Program-made: the position numbers and the translations under genes | Origin: Lepidurus packardi | Taxonomy: Eukaryota > Arthropoda > Branchiopoda > Notostraca > Triopsidae | DNA: 64,000 nt | Direction of reading: 5' to 3' | NCBI GenBank assembly: GCA_023053545.1 | Contig: JAKZAN010000001.1 | Span: forward strand, 1,384,565-1,448,564 | Shown: positions 45,701 to 59,349 of the stretch, piece by piece | Position numbering within the stretch: the stretch's first letter is position 1 | Layout: every line of letters begins with the position of its first letter | Notes under the pieces: generated by a model | The model's input: the letters and a program-made list of their open reading frames with translations, nothing else | The model's database searches: none | What the model was told of the DNA's origin: nothing

Positions 45701-47639
45701 AACTCTTAGTAAATACCGTTCAGGTTTAGGCACAACTTTGTAAGGGTAAACTTTGTAAGGTTTAAGCACAACTTTGTAAGCTTTGTCCAGTTTAAGTTGA
45801 GTCACTAAAACAGTCACCCCACCCGACTTGACACATCAAAAAAGCCACTGGAAAATTGCTAAAAAGAAAATCGGATTTCGCGAAAAATGGAAAGAACGAA
45901 TCGTTGTCTGACTAGAGGAAATGGAAGGCACTGCGGGAGCTTGACACTAATGGCAATATGTAGCCAACGGGGAGCGAAGACACTTGAAAACGTTCGAAAA
46001 ATTGTTCGAAACCTACTGACGCTAAGCCTCGGGAATTATGTCGAAAATGCTGAATATTGCTACTTTTAATGAGCAAACTGTGAGAATATGCATGCTGCTT
46101 GCATACTATACAAGTGTTGGATGCTTTCACTTTGATACAAGTCGGATGGGAGTCGATAAACTTGAAATAAAACGGGAGCAAAATACCTGACGTGTAGAAG
46201 GTTCTAGTTTTGTTCGCAGACGAGATTAATTCCGTCGTCATCGACAAGCACCGACAAGCGCCGACAGAGGGCTGTACCCATTCGCCAGAAACCATGGCAA
46301 CATTACGAGCATCCTGATTGGGCACTGCGCTGGGTGAGTGTGTTTAAACTCCATATTCTGACATTCTAAAATGAAGGATAATACGCATAAAAATGAAGGA
46401 AAATACAAATACAAAAATCACTTACCAAAAAATTAACAAATCGGAGGAGGGAAAGCATCGCACAACTCCAGTTGTGAACGCCAAGGACGAAACTGGGGGA
46501 TTTGATAACTACAGCTCACAAGACTCTTCGCTTTCTTCTAATGGACGGAATTGAACGACACAATAAAGGCACAATGTCATGGAGATGTTGTTAAGTAATA
46601 ATGGATAAATGGATAGCCTATTGGAATAAAAGCAACAACATTAGTAGAGAGAATTCAAAAAAAATAAGAAATCAAAACTTACTCCGCCCTCTTCAACACC
46701 ACACACGCAATACCGTCCCTTGCCTGCTGGTCCTCCACCGGCCCCACAACCACGCCCACCAAAACCCAGACGACCATGAATACTGAACGGGCCTGTTCGC
46801 GGTATTTCCCAATACGGAATAGTAGCCAAACGGAGCTCTATCTCAAGCCTATTAGACAATGACAAGGCAGATATTAATACAAAAGATCGCGTTCATTCAA
46901 ATCAAAAATTTACTTTGCGTAATGAACACCAAAGACGAATCTGGTAACCGCGGCTCACAAGTATCCTCGGCTTCTCGAAAGTGGGTGTTTTATTTCGCAT
47001 CCAAATGGTTTTCTGAACCTTTCCAAAAGCTTTCCTGTTGAGATAAATTGAAACCATGAATTCAGCATTTTTCCTTTTAGCGCTCCTTAAAAAGAATGCC
47101 TACAGAGACTCAAATGAGAAGGAAAATTTCCTCAAAATAAAAGTTTGAGAATTTGCGGAAAACGAAAAATTACCTCGACTTCGTCTTGAAAACACCGCGG
47201 AATTGAACAAAGAAGGCCGCCGGATTCTGACATAAAGCCGACGAGTCCATAATCTTGTAAGGGACCAAATTAAATTACGAAAATGACGATCAAATTGATC
47301 CGATCCTGGACGTTGATTTCAAATTGAGAATCACAATAATTTCCTGCTTGATCAGGTCTTCTGCCTAACAAAAATTGTGTCATCTACTGTTTGTCGTTCT
47401 TCCGTTGTAATTCACCATTATTGCATCCTTATGTATATGTGAAATTAATTCACCTTCCTTGGAAGCTAGACGATGGAGGATCTGCGGTGCTCTGACACGC
47501 TGCGGACAAATTCGCATCATGGCAATACCGCGATGGATCACTTGAGATTATTTCTTCATTTTCACTTGAACTATAATAAGATAAAGATAAGACCAATTAA
47601 TCAAATTGTAAAACGCATTCAAAAGAAAACTTACATTTC
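42768..47639 (-). repeat. Beta block, right arm of palindrome 1 (inverted)
   Basis: Reverse complement of 36555-41407. The mirror sum is 84175 near the centre and 84194 outside an extra 19-bp piece at about 43970-43990. Apart from that indel I noticed almost no differences between the arms. The arm stops at the assembly gap in mid-module, just before the position that mirrors the rest of the 163-codon frame. Confidence 0.9.
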
Positions 47640-47739
47640 NNNNNNNNNNNNNNNNNNNNNNNNNNNNNNNNNNNNNNNNNNNNNNNNNNNNNNNNNNNNN
47701 NNNNNNNNNNNNNNNNNNNNNNNNNNNNNNNNNNNNNNN
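47640..47739. other. 100-N assembly gap
   Basis: Exactly 100 N, the conventional placeholder for a scaffold gap of unknown size. Sequence to the left is inverted beta block. Sequence to the right is satellite array in the forward orientation, so an array'-array junction or a misjoin is hidden here. Confidence 0.98.
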
Positions 47740-48168
47740 AGCAGTGGCGGTCTTTGGCGGGCAATTCCTTGTGAAAACATCGTTGGAGGTTTTCATTAGG
47801 GCGGTGGCTAACTTAAGACAGCAGTGGCGGTCTTTGGCGGGCAATTCCTTGTGAAAACATCGTTGGAGGTTTTCATAGGGCGGTGGCTAACCATAGACAG
47901 TTGTGGCGGTCTTTGGCGGGCAGTTCGAACGTTAATTTCATGATGAAGATATCGTTGGGTGGTTTTCATTGTGTGGTGGCTAACCTTGGACAGGAGTGGC
48001 GGTCTTTGGCGGGCAATTCATATTGAAAACATCGTTGGAGGTTTTCATTGTGATAGTGGCTAACCTTAGACAGCAGTGGCGGTCTTTGGCGGGCAGTTCG
48101 AACGTTAATTATGGCGGTGGCTAACCTTAGACAGCAGTGGCGGTCTTTGGCGGGCAATTCACGGAATC
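47740..48168 (+). repeat. 80-bp satellite array 2 (truncated by the gap)
   Basis: About five units of the same 80-bp satellite, forward orientation. It includes variant units with TTCGAACGTTAATT and ATGATGAAGATATCG, which recur in array 3 but not in array 1. Confidence 0.9.
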
Positions 48169-51100
48169 CAAGGACGCAAGACTCAAAATCTTGGAATTCA
48201 AGAACGTAATGCAAATTTAAGAAAAAAATGCTATTCTTTTAATGTTTTGTGTAATTTTTTGTAGATTACGCGGCTGTCGGCTTGGGAGAACTACTCTGTA
48301 TTTTGAAGCCTGTGATAGGTAGTTCGCAGGATTCGTAATCCCTTTCGAGAGAGGCGCTGGAAGTCCTGCGATATCAGTGGTGTCCAGTGTTGTGCCTACA
48401 AAGCCTGGAACGCTGTCTGGAGGGATTGGCTGAGTATCAACATCAACGGGGTGAGGGACGCCAGCGTTGCTCGCTGACTGATGGCCAGGGATGCGAATCT
48501 TCTGCAGAGGTTTAGTTCTTTGCCAGGACCGGAAGGAAAGCGAAATGTAAGTTTTCTTTTGAATGCGTTTTACAATTTGATTAATTGGTCTTATTTTTAT
48601 CTTATTATAGTTCAAGTGAAAATGAAGAAATAATCTCAAGTGGTCCATCGCGGTATTGCCATGATGCGAATTTGTCCGCAGCGTGTCAGAGCACCGCAGA
48701 TCCTCCATCGTCTAGCTTCCAAGGAAGGTGAATTAATTTCACATATACATAAGGATGCAATAATGGTGAATTACAACGGAAGAACGACAAACAGTAGATG
48801 ACACAATTTTTGTTAGGCAGAAGACCTGATCAAGCAGGAAATTATTGTGATTCTCAATTTGAAATCAACGTCCAGGATCGGATCAATTTGATCGTCATTT
48901 TCGTAATTTAATTTGGTCCCTTACAAGATTATGGACTCGTCGGCTTTATGTCAGAATCCGGCGGCCTTCTTTGTTCAATTCCGCGGTGTTTTCAAGACGA
49001 AGTCGAGGTAATTTTTCGTTTTCCCCAAATTCTCAAACTTTTATTTTGAGGAAATTTTCCTTCTCATTTGAGTCTCTGTAGGCATTCTTTTTAAGGAGCG
49101 CTAAAAGGAAAAATGCTGAATTCATGGTTTCAATTTATGCCAACAGGAAAGCTTTTGGAAAGGTTCAGAAAACCATTTGGATGCGAAATAAAACACCCAC
49201 TTTCGAGAAGCCGAGGATACTTGTGAGCCGCGGTTACCAGATTCGTCTTTGGTGTTCATTACGCAAAGTACATTTTTGATTTGAATGGACTCGATCTTTT
49301 GTATTAATATCTGCCTTGTCATTGTCTAATAGGCTTGAGATAGAGCTCCGTTTGGCTACTATTCCGTATTGGGAAATACCGCGAACAGGCCCGTTCAGTC
49401 TTCATGGTCGTCTGGGTTTTGGTGGGCGTGGTTGTGGGGCCGGTGGAGGAGGGCCGGTGGAGGACCAGCAGGCAAGGGACGGTATTGCGTGTGTGGTGTT
49501 GAAGAGGGCGGAGTAAGTTTTGATTTCTTATTTTTTTTTGAATTCTCTCTACTAATGTTGTTGCTTTTATTCCAATAGGCTATCCATTTATCCATTATTA
49601 CTTAACAACATCTCCATGACATTGTGCCTTTATTGTGTCGTTCAGTTCCGTGTCAATAAGAAGAAAGCGAAGAGTCTTGTGAGCTGCAGTTATCAAATCC
49701 CCCAGTTTCGTCTTTGGCGTTCGCAACTGGAGTTGTGCGATGCTTTCCCTCCTCCGATTTGTTAATTTTTTGGTAAGTGATTTTTGTATTTGTATTTTCC
49801 TTCATTTTTATTTTTATTTTCCTTCAAATTATTTGTATTTTCCTTCATTTTTATGCGTATTATCCTTCATTTTAGAATGCCAGAATATGGAGTTTAAACA
49901 CACTCACCCAGCGCAGTGCCCAATCAGGATGCTCGTAATGTTGCCATGGTTTCTGGCGAATGGGTACAGCCCTCTGTCGGCGCTTGTCGGTGCTTGTCGA
50001 TGACGACGGAATTAATCTCGTCTGCGAACAAAACTAGAACCTTCTACACGTCAGGTATTTTGCTCCCGTTTTATTTCAAGTTTATCGACTCCCATCCGAC
50101 TTGTATCAAAGTGAAAGCATCCAACACTTGTATAGTATGCAAGCAGCATGCATATTCTCACAGTTTGCTCATTAAAAGTAGCAATATTGAGCATTTTCGA
50201 CATAATTCGACATTAGTTTCTTCGCTCCCCGTTGGCTATTATATTGCCATTAGTGTCAAGTTCCCGCAGTGCCTTCCATTTCCTCTAGTCAGACAACGAT
50301 TCGTTCTTTCTATTTTTCACGAAATCCGATTTTCTTTTTAGCAATTTTCCAGTGGCTTTTTTGATGTGTCAAGTCTGGTGGGGTGACTGTTTTAGTGACT
50401 CAACTTAAACTGGACAAAGCTTACAAAGTTGTGCTTAAACCTTACAAAGTTTACCCTTACAAAGTTGTGCTTAAACCTGAACGGTATTTACTAAGAGTTC
50501 CTTTTCTATTTATTAGACGGTGCCACATTTCACAGTGAGTGATAGTATGACAACGTGTTAAGCGTGTGGTGCTCATCCATTCCCTCTTCCTGTTCTGCTA
50601 AGCTGAGGCTGTGGGGAGCTATTATTTCATGTGCTGTGCTGGTGGAATCCGGCTGCGATTTTGCCGTGTTTTCAAGATTGTTGCTGTTTTCGAGGGGATC
50701 CACGTGTTCGCTCAGTCGAGGTAAGAACTTGTTTGAATTTTTTCCAAAGTGGCTTTCTGGTTTCTTTCCCCAATCGTAGAGTCCATTATATGTTTGCAAG
50801 CTGCACTAAACCCTACAAACTGCGCGATCTAGTATCAACTAGTAGAGACTCACTGATCACCCCAAGGCACGAACGAGCCAGCAGAAGTGTGTTTTTCTCC
50901 TAATACTTTTGACATAATACTGATGCTTGTCTCTTTTGTTCTAGAATTCTCGGAGTGAAAACGAAGGGAAGGCTTTCAACTGGATTCACTGCGTGACTAC
51001 CCAAGATTAGAGCCATTTGAAGCCTTTCTGACGCTGAACTCCGCCCACTTTTGAAGAAGACGAGGAAACTTGTGAGCCGCAGTTACCAGATTCGTCTTTG

Positions 51101-52449
51101 ATGTTCGTTACGCAAGGTCCATTTTTTAGTTTTAATGAACTCGATCTTTTTGTATTAATATCTGCTTTTGTCATTGTCCAATAGGCTTGAGGTAGAGCTC
51201 CGTTGTGCTAATATTTCGCATTGGGAAATACCACGAGTGTGTTAAGTCTTCAACGGTAGCAACGGACCTTCTCTGGGTTTTGGAGGGCGTGGTTCGGGTG
51301 CATTGTGGGGCCTGTGGAGGACCAGCAGGAAAGGGGATGTGGTGATGAAGAGGCGGAGTAAGTTTTGACTTGTTATTATTTTTTTTATTCTCTATACTAG
51401 TGTTGTTGTTTGTATTCAAATAGGCTATCCATTGGAACTCCTGCGTTATTACTTAACAACATCTCAATGACATTATGAATTTATGTTGTTAAATGCCGTC
51501 CATTAGAAGAAAGCGAAGACATAAGAAGTGGCTCGGTTCTGGCCCTCGAATCTTCCTCTGCGGATGTGTTTGTTCACACTTATTTGTAAGTTTTAAACAT
51601 TTTCTTTATGAATTTGTACCGATATTTTTCTCTTTTCTTCTAGTTTTCGGTGCCAAAATGAAGGGAAGAGGAAGTAGTCCTGTGCCAAGAGGTCAGCATC
51701 TCCTAACGAATCAGATTTCAGTGTAAACGTCATGGGGACCTTCGGAGTGATGGTAGTAACGCTTTAAATTGACATTTATAGGTTTTTACTACTCATTGTT
51801 TCTTTCAGGCTAGCAAATAGAAGGCTATTTGGATTGAAGTCGAATATGGATGACAAGATTTCGAAGCGGGTAGCAAAAAGCCGATTTACATGCAGTTTGT
51901 ATTGTTGAGATTTCTTTTACATTTTAATTTTCTTCACTTTTCCCCAAGTCACGCTTTAGATTCGCCGCTTTTTCATTCGCCGTTCTCCTAGTACTTCAGG
52001 ATTTCAGTTGACTGAGTTTCAACTGACTTGACTTTTAATTTATTTTCTTAATTTTAAGTTTTATTTATTTGTTTGTTTTGTTTATTTGTTCGTCTTATTT
52101 GTTGTACCAAAAAGTTCCCCGTAAAATCTAGTTTCAAAAAATGTCCTTTTTGTATTATTTGCCAATTTTTCAATAAAAATTAAAATTTTAAATATTTTTG
52201 CGTGATTTTTCAAAAAATCCGCTAAAAAATGGGCGTGGTTTCCGAAATGGACGAATCCTATTGGTGGATTGGACCAAAAAGGGGGCGTGGCTCCTTTTCG
52301 AGATTTCGAAGCGTTTTCTGGGCTATTTTCCATAAGGATCCCTGCACGATCAAGGGGGTCCCCTTGAAAAATCGTCAAAAATTGAAGCCTCGCCCCTTTC
52401 CCTGTACCCAACTCCCCTGCTCGGTTTCCTATGCACGATATTCGAGCTC
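48169..52449 (+). repeat. Beta block, left arm of palindrome 2
   Basis: Second version of the beta block. Its mirror at 57825-53500 has coordinate sum 105991 with no net indel from 48217 to about 51720. It differs from palindrome 1 by substitutions and small indels (for example an 11-12 bp duplication near 49440 and an insertion near 49805-49840) that its own mirror arm shares. Relative to the right arm, about 820 bp containing one duplicated module is missing at about 51720. Confidence 0.85.
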
Positions 52450-52727
52450 ATACATACATACATACATACATACACACATACATACATACACCTTGGTTCC
52501 TATGTTGCTTATATACCTGCCTCAACGCCTATTATATATAAGCCCATGACCGCGTGGATACCACGCATGACTGGGGACCCAAAGGTCCCCGGTTCGATTC
52601 CCGGTCGTGGCACTTTATTTCGTCGAATAAACGAAATATTAATTGGCTCCCTTTCCCTGTACCATATACCAAATTCCCGGCAAGGTTCCTATTCGCATAT
52701 TCGAAATTGTGATGCTTCGGCATTACG
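52450..52727. other. Asymmetric centre of palindrome 2
   Basis: The left arm stops at CGATATTCGAGCTC and joins a short (ATAC)n tract (52450-52490). It then continues with sequence equal to the right side of palindrome 1 (from CTTGGTTCCTATG). The central 81-bp repeats and the left tRNA-like copy are absent. This is what an internal deletion from about 41312 to about 42600 of a palindrome-1-like sequence would give. Confidence 0.8.
52542..52612 (+). ncRNA. tRNA-like, B-box-bearing sequence, palindrome 2
   Basis: Same element as in palindrome 1, with one change next to the B-box (GGTCCCCGG instead of GGTCCTCGG) that improves pairing in the T-arm-like hairpin. Single copy in this palindrome. Confidence 0.45.
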
Positions 52728-55700
52728 AGCTCGAATATCGTGGATAGGAAACCGAGCAGGGGAGTTGGGGTACAGGGAAAGGGGCGAGGCTTCAATTTTT
52801 GACGATTTTTCAAGGGGACCCCCTTGATCGTGCAGGGATCCTTATGGAAAATAGCCCAGAAAACGCTTCGAAATCTCGAAAAGGAGCCACGCCCCCTTTT
52901 TGGTCCAATCCACCAATAGGATTCGTCCATTTCGGAAACCACGCCCCCTTTTTTAGCGGATTTTTTTAAAATTCACGCAAAAATATTAAAAATTTTAATT
53001 TTTATTGCAAAATTGGCAAATAATACAAAAAGGACATTTTTGGAAACTAGATTTTACGGGGAACTTTTTGGTACAACAAATAAGGCGAACAAATAAACAA
53101 AACAAACAAATAAATAAAACTTAAAATTAAGAAAATAAATTAAAAGTCAGGTCAGTTGAAACTCAACTGAAATCCTGAAGTACTAGGAGAACGGCGAATG
53201 AAGAAGCGGCGAATCTAAAGCGTGACTTGGGGAAAAGGGAAGAAAATTAAAATGTAAAAGAAATCTCAACAATACAAACTGCATGTAAATCGGCTTTTTG
53301 CTACCCGCTTCGAAATCTTGTCATCCATATTCGACTTCAATCCAAATAGTCGATCCAAATAGCCTTCTATTTGCTAGCCTGAAAGAAACAACGAGTAGTA
53401 AAAACTTACAAATGTAAATTTAAAGCGTTACTACCATCACTCCGAAGGTCCCCATGACGTTTACACTGAAATCTGATTCGTTAGGAGATGCTGACCTCTT
53501 GGCACAGGATTACTTCCTCTTCCCCTTCATTTTGCCACCGAAAACTAGAAGAAAAGAGAAAAATATTAGCACGCATGAAATCAATTCATTAACAAAATGT
53601 TTAAAACTTACAAATAAGTGTGAATACATCCGCAGAGGAAGGCTCCCAAAACGAGTGAAAACAGAAAACGTATGAAAAGGAGGAGGACTATGGAGGAGGA
53701 GAAAACTTGCCGAATTTTGTGTTTGTAGACTCCCGACACACAAGTAAAAAACAACAACACACGTTTGAGACATTCGTCCTCACTTTTGCATTTCCGGTGT
53801 AATGCAGGGATGAAGTAGAGAGCACACATAGAGATGAAGTAGAGAACACATATTTTCGTACTGGCATAGGCCTGACAAGCCTTTTGCCAAACACCACACG
53901 TAACACTTTAAACGCGCACTTGAATTGACTTGAATTGAATTGTTTTCGAAGATCCAATTGGTAATGTTTTCGAAGATAACGCTTAATCCGATTGTTAATG
54001 TTCAACATGCTTGGGAATGTTTAACTATAAACTCACTACTAGCTTTCACAACATCGCTGGAGAGAAGCAGGTGAGCACTGACTGCTTGCTAGGGAGCAAC
54101 TGACGTTATAGGGTTCTTCAGGGTGGACATCCGTTCAAAGGCAACAAACTCTTGAAACTATCCGGACACGGTTTGGTGTTTATACGAAAACACATGCAGT
54201 GCTACGCAGCTTCGGTTCGGGTTCGTCCATCCATGGTAGCGAATCAGAGAACGGCTTGCCAAACCAAACCGAAATCTGATTCGTTAGGAGATGCTGACCT
54301 CTTGGCACAGGATTACTTCCTCTTCCCCTTCATTTTGCCACCGAAAACTAGAAGAAAAGAGAAAAATATCGGTACAAATTCATAAAGAAAATGTTTAAAA
54401 CTTACAAATAAGTGTGAACAAACACATCCGCAGAGGAAGATTCGAGGGCCAGAACCGAGCCACTTCTTATGTCTTCGCTTTCTTCTAATGGACGGCATTT
54501 AACAACATAAATTCATAATGTCATTGAGATGTTGTTAAGTAATAACGCAGGAGTTCCAATGGATAGCCTATTTGAATACAAACAACAACACTAGTATAGA
54601 GAATAAAAAAAATAATAACAAGTCAAAACTTACTCCGCCTCTTCATCACCACATCCCCTTTCCTGCTGGTCCTCCACAGGCCCCACAATGCACCCGAACC
54701 ACGCCCTCCAAAACCCAGAGAAGGTCCGTTGCTACCGTTGAAGACTTAACACACTCGTGGTATTTCCCAATGCGAAATATTAGCACAACGGAGCTCTACC
54801 TCAAGCCTATTGGACAATGACAAAAGCAGATATTAATACAAAAAGATCGAGTTCATTAAAACTAAAAAATGGACCTTGCGTAACGAACATCAAAGACGAA
54901 TCTGGTAACTGCGGCTCACAAGTTTCCTCGTCTTCTTCAAAAGTGGGCGGAGTTCAGCGTCAGAAAGGCTTCAAATGGCTCTAATCTTGGGTAGTCACGC
55001 AGTGAATCCAGTTGAAAGCCTTCCCTTCGTTTTCACTCCGAGAATTCTAGAACAAAAGAGACAAGCATCAGTATTATGTCAAAAGTATTAGGAGAAAAAC
55101 ACACTTCTGCTGGCTCGTTCGTGCCTTGGGGTGATCAGTGAGTCTCTACTAGTTGATACTAGATCGCGCAGTTTGTAGGGTTTAGTGCAGCTTGCAAACA
55201 TATAATGGACTCTACGATTGGGGAAAGAAACCAGAAAGCCACTTTGGAAAAAATTCAAACAAGTTCTTACCTCGACTGAGCGAACACGTGGATCCCCTCG
55301 AAAACAGCAACAATCTTGAAAACACGGCAAAATCGCAGCCGGATTCCACCAGCACAGCACATGAAATAATAGCTCCCCACAGCCTCAGCTTAGCAGAACA
55401 GGAAGAGGGAATGGATGAGCACCACACGCTTAACACGTTGTCATACTATCACTCACTGTGAAATGTGGCACCGTCTAATAAATAGAAAAGGAACTCTTAG
55501 TAAATACCGTTCAGGTTTAAGCACAACTTTGTAAGGGTAAACTTTGTAAGGTTTAAGCACAACTTTGTAAGCTTTGTCCAGTTTAAGTTGAGTCACTAAA
55601 ACAGTCACCCCACCAGACTTGACACATCAAAAAAGCCACTGGAAAATTGCTAAAAAGAAAATCGGATTTCGTGAAAAATAGAAAGAACGAATCGTTGTCT

Positions 55701-57825
55701 GACTAGAGGAAATGGAAGGCACTGCGGGAACTTGACACTAATGGCAATATAATAGCCAACGGGGAGCGAAGAAACTAATGTCGAATTATGTCGAAAATGC
55801 TCAATATTGCTACTTTTAATGAGCAAACTGTGAGAATATGCATGCTGCTTGCATACTATACAAGTGTTGGATGCTTTCACTTTGATACAAGTCGGATGGG
55901 AGTCGATAAACTTGAAATAAAACGGGAGCAAAATACCTGACGTGTAGAAGGTTCTAGTTTTGTTCGCAGACGAGATTAATTCCGTCGTCATCGACAAGCA
56001 CCGACAAGCGCCGACAGAGGGCTGTACCCATTCGCCAGAAACCATGGCAACATTACGAGCATCCTGATTGGGCACTGCGCTGGGTGAGTGTGTTTAAACT
56101 CCATATTCTGGCATTCTAAAATGAAGGATAATACGCATAAAAATGAAGGAAAATACAAATAATTTGAAGGAAAATAAAAATAAAAATGAAGGAAAATACA
56201 AATACAAAAATCACTTACCAAAAAATTAACAAATCGGAGGAGGGAAAGCATCGCACAACTCCAGTTGCGAACGCCAAAGACGAAACTGGGGGATTTGATA
56301 ACTGCAGCTCACAAGACTCTTCGCTTTCTTCTTATTGACACGGAACTGAACGACACAATAAAGGCACAATGTCATGGAGATGTTGTTAAGTAATAATGGA
56401 TAAATGGATAGCCTATTGGAATAAAAGCAACAACATTAGTAGAGAGAATTCAAAAAAAAATAAGAAATCAAAACTTACTCCGCCCTCTTCAACACCACAC
56501 ACGCAATACCGTCCCTTGCCTGCTGGTCCTCCACCGGCCCTCCTCCACCGGCCCCACAACCACGCCCACCAAAACCCAGACGACCATGAAGACTGAACGG
56601 GCCTGTTCGCGGTATTTCCCAATACGGAATAGTAGCCAAACGGAGCTCTATCTCAAGCCTATTAGACAATGACAAGGCAGATATTAATACAAAAGATCGA
56701 GTCCATTCAAATCAAAAATGTACTTTGCGTAATGAACACCAAAGACGAATCTGGTAACCGCGGCTCACAAGTATCCTCGGCTTCTCGAAAGTGGGTGTTT
56801 TATTTCGCATCCAAATGGTTTTCTGAACCTTTCCAAAAGCTTTCCTGTTGGCATAAATTGAAACCATGAATTCAGCATTTTTCCTTTTAGCGCTCCTTAA
56901 AAAGAATGCCTACAGAGACTCAAATGAGAAGGAAAATTTCCTCAAAATAAAAGTTTGAGAATTTGGGGAAAACGAAAAATTACCTCGACTTCGTCTTGAA
57001 AACACCGCGGAATTGAACAAAGAAGGCCGCCGGATTCTGACATAAAGCCGACGAGTCCATAATCTTGTAAGGGACCAAATTAAATTACGAAAATGACGAT
57101 CAAATTGATCCGATCCTGGACGTTGATTTCAAATTGAGAATCACAATAATTTCCTGCTTGATCAGGTCTTCTGCCTAACAAAAATTGTGTCATCTACTGT
57201 TTGTCGTTCTTCCGTTGTAATTCACCATTATTGCATCCTTATGTATATGTGAAATTAATTCACCTTCCTTGGAAGCTAGACGATGGAGGATCTGCGGTGC
57301 TCTGACACGCTGCGGACAAATTCGCATCATGGCAATACCGCGATGGACCACTTGAGATTATTTCTTCATTTTCACTTGAACTATAATAAGATAAAAATAA
57401 GACCAATTAATCAAATTGTAAAACGCATTCAAAAGAAAACTTACATTTCGCTTTCCTTCCGGTCCTGGCAAAGAACTAAACCTCTGCAGAAGATTCGCAT
57501 CCCTGGCCATCAGTCAGCGAGCAACGCTGGCGTCCCTCACCCCGTTGATGTTGATACTCAGCCAATCCCTCCAGACAGCGTTCCAGGCTTTGTAGGCACA
57601 ACACTGGACACCACTGATATCGCAGGACTTCCAGCGCCTCTCTCGAAAGGGATTACGAATCCTGCGAACTACCTATCACAGGCTTCAAAATACAGAGTAG
57701 TTCTCCCAAGCCGACAGCCGCGTAATCTACAAAAAATTACACAAAACATTAAAAGAATAGCATTTTTTTCTTAAATTTGCATTACGTTCTTGAATTCCAA
57801 GATTTTGAGTCTTGCGTCCTTGGAT
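52728..57825 (-). repeat. Beta block, right arm of palindrome 2 (inverted)
   Basis: Inverted beta block containing the complete set of modules, including the piece lost from the left arm. It carries the intact 163-codon frame on + (57283-57774). Confidence 0.88.
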
Positions 57826-59349
57826 TCCGTGAATTGCCCGCCAAAGACCGCCACTGCTGTCTAAGGTTAGCCACCGCCATAATTAACGTTCGAACTGCCC
57901 GCCAAAGACCGCCACTGCTGTCTAAGGTTAGCCACTATCACAATGAAAACCTCCAACGATGTTTTCAATATGAATTGCCCGCCAAAGACCGCCACTCCTG
58001 TCCAAGGTTAGCCACCACACAATGAAAACCACCCAACGATATCTTCATCATGAAATTAACGTTCGAACTGCCCGCCAAAGACCGCCACAACTGTCTATGG
58101 TTAGCCACCGCCCTATGAAAACCTCCAACGATGTTTTCACAAGGAATTGCCCGCCAAAGACCGCCACTGCTGTCTTAAGTTAGCCACCGCCCTAATGAAA
58201 ACCTCCAACGATGTTTTCACAAGGAATTGCCCGCCAAAGACCGCCACTGCTGTCTTAAGTTAGCCACCGCCCTAATGAAAACCTCCAACGATGTTTTCAC
58301 AAGGAATTGCCCGCCAAAGACCGCCACTGCTGTCTATGGTTAGCCACCATCACAATGAGAACCTCCAACGATGTTTTCATCATGAATTGCCCGCCAAAGA
58401 CCGCCACAGCTGTCCTAGGTTAGCCACCGCCCTAATGAAAACCTCCAACGATGTTTTCAATAGGAATTGCCCGCCAAAGACCGCCACAACTGTCTATGGT
58501 TAGCCACCGCCCTAATGAAAACCTCCAACGATGTTTTCAAAAGGAATTGCCCGCCAAAGACCGCCACTGCTGTCTATGATTAGCCACCGCCCTAATGAAA
58601 ACCTCCAACGATGTTTTCAATAGGAATTGCCCGCCAAAGACCGCCACAACTGTCTATGGTTAGCCACCGCCCTAATGAAAACCTCCAACGATGTTTTCAA
58701 AAGGAATTGCCCGCCAAAGACCGCCACAACTGTCTATGGTTAGCCACCGCCCTAATGAAAACCTCCAACGATGTTTTCAATATGAATTGCCCGCCAAAGA
58801 CCGCCACTCCTGTCCAAGGTTAGCCACCACACAATGAAAACCACCCAACGATATCTTCATCATGAAATTAACGTTCGAACTGCCCGCCAAAGACCGCCAC
58901 AACTGTCTATGGTTAGCCACCGCCCTATGAAAACCTCCAACGATGTTTTCAAAAGGAATTGCCCGCCAAAGACCGCCACTGCTGTCTATGGTTAGCCACC
59001 GCCCTAATGAAAACCTCCAACGATGTTTTCACAAGGAATTGCCCGCCAAAGACCGCCACTGCTGTCTATGGTTAGCCACCATCACAATGAGAACCTCCAA
59101 CGATGTTTTCATCATGAATTGCCCGCCAAAGACCGCCACAGCTGTCCTAGGTTAGCCACCGCCCTAATGAAAACCTCCAACGATGTTTTCAATAGGAATT
59201 GCCCGCCAAAGACCGCCACAACTGTCTATGGTTAGCCACCGCCCTAATGAAAACCTCCAACGATGTTTCCAAAAGGAATTGCCCGCCAAAGACCGCCACT
59301 GCTGTCTATGGTTAGCCACCGCCATAGTGAAGACCTCAGCGATGCTCGA
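57826..59349 (-). repeat. 80-bp satellite array 3 (inverted)
   Basis: About 19 inverted units. A longer sequence of units is itself duplicated: the series with ATCACAATGAGAACC, CATCATGAATTGCCC and CTGTCCTAGG at about 58330-58440 recurs at about 59070-59170, and the unit with ATATCTTCATCATGAAATTA recurs at 58040 and 58850. The alternating 160-bp dimer of array 1 is not regular here. Confidence 0.9.
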
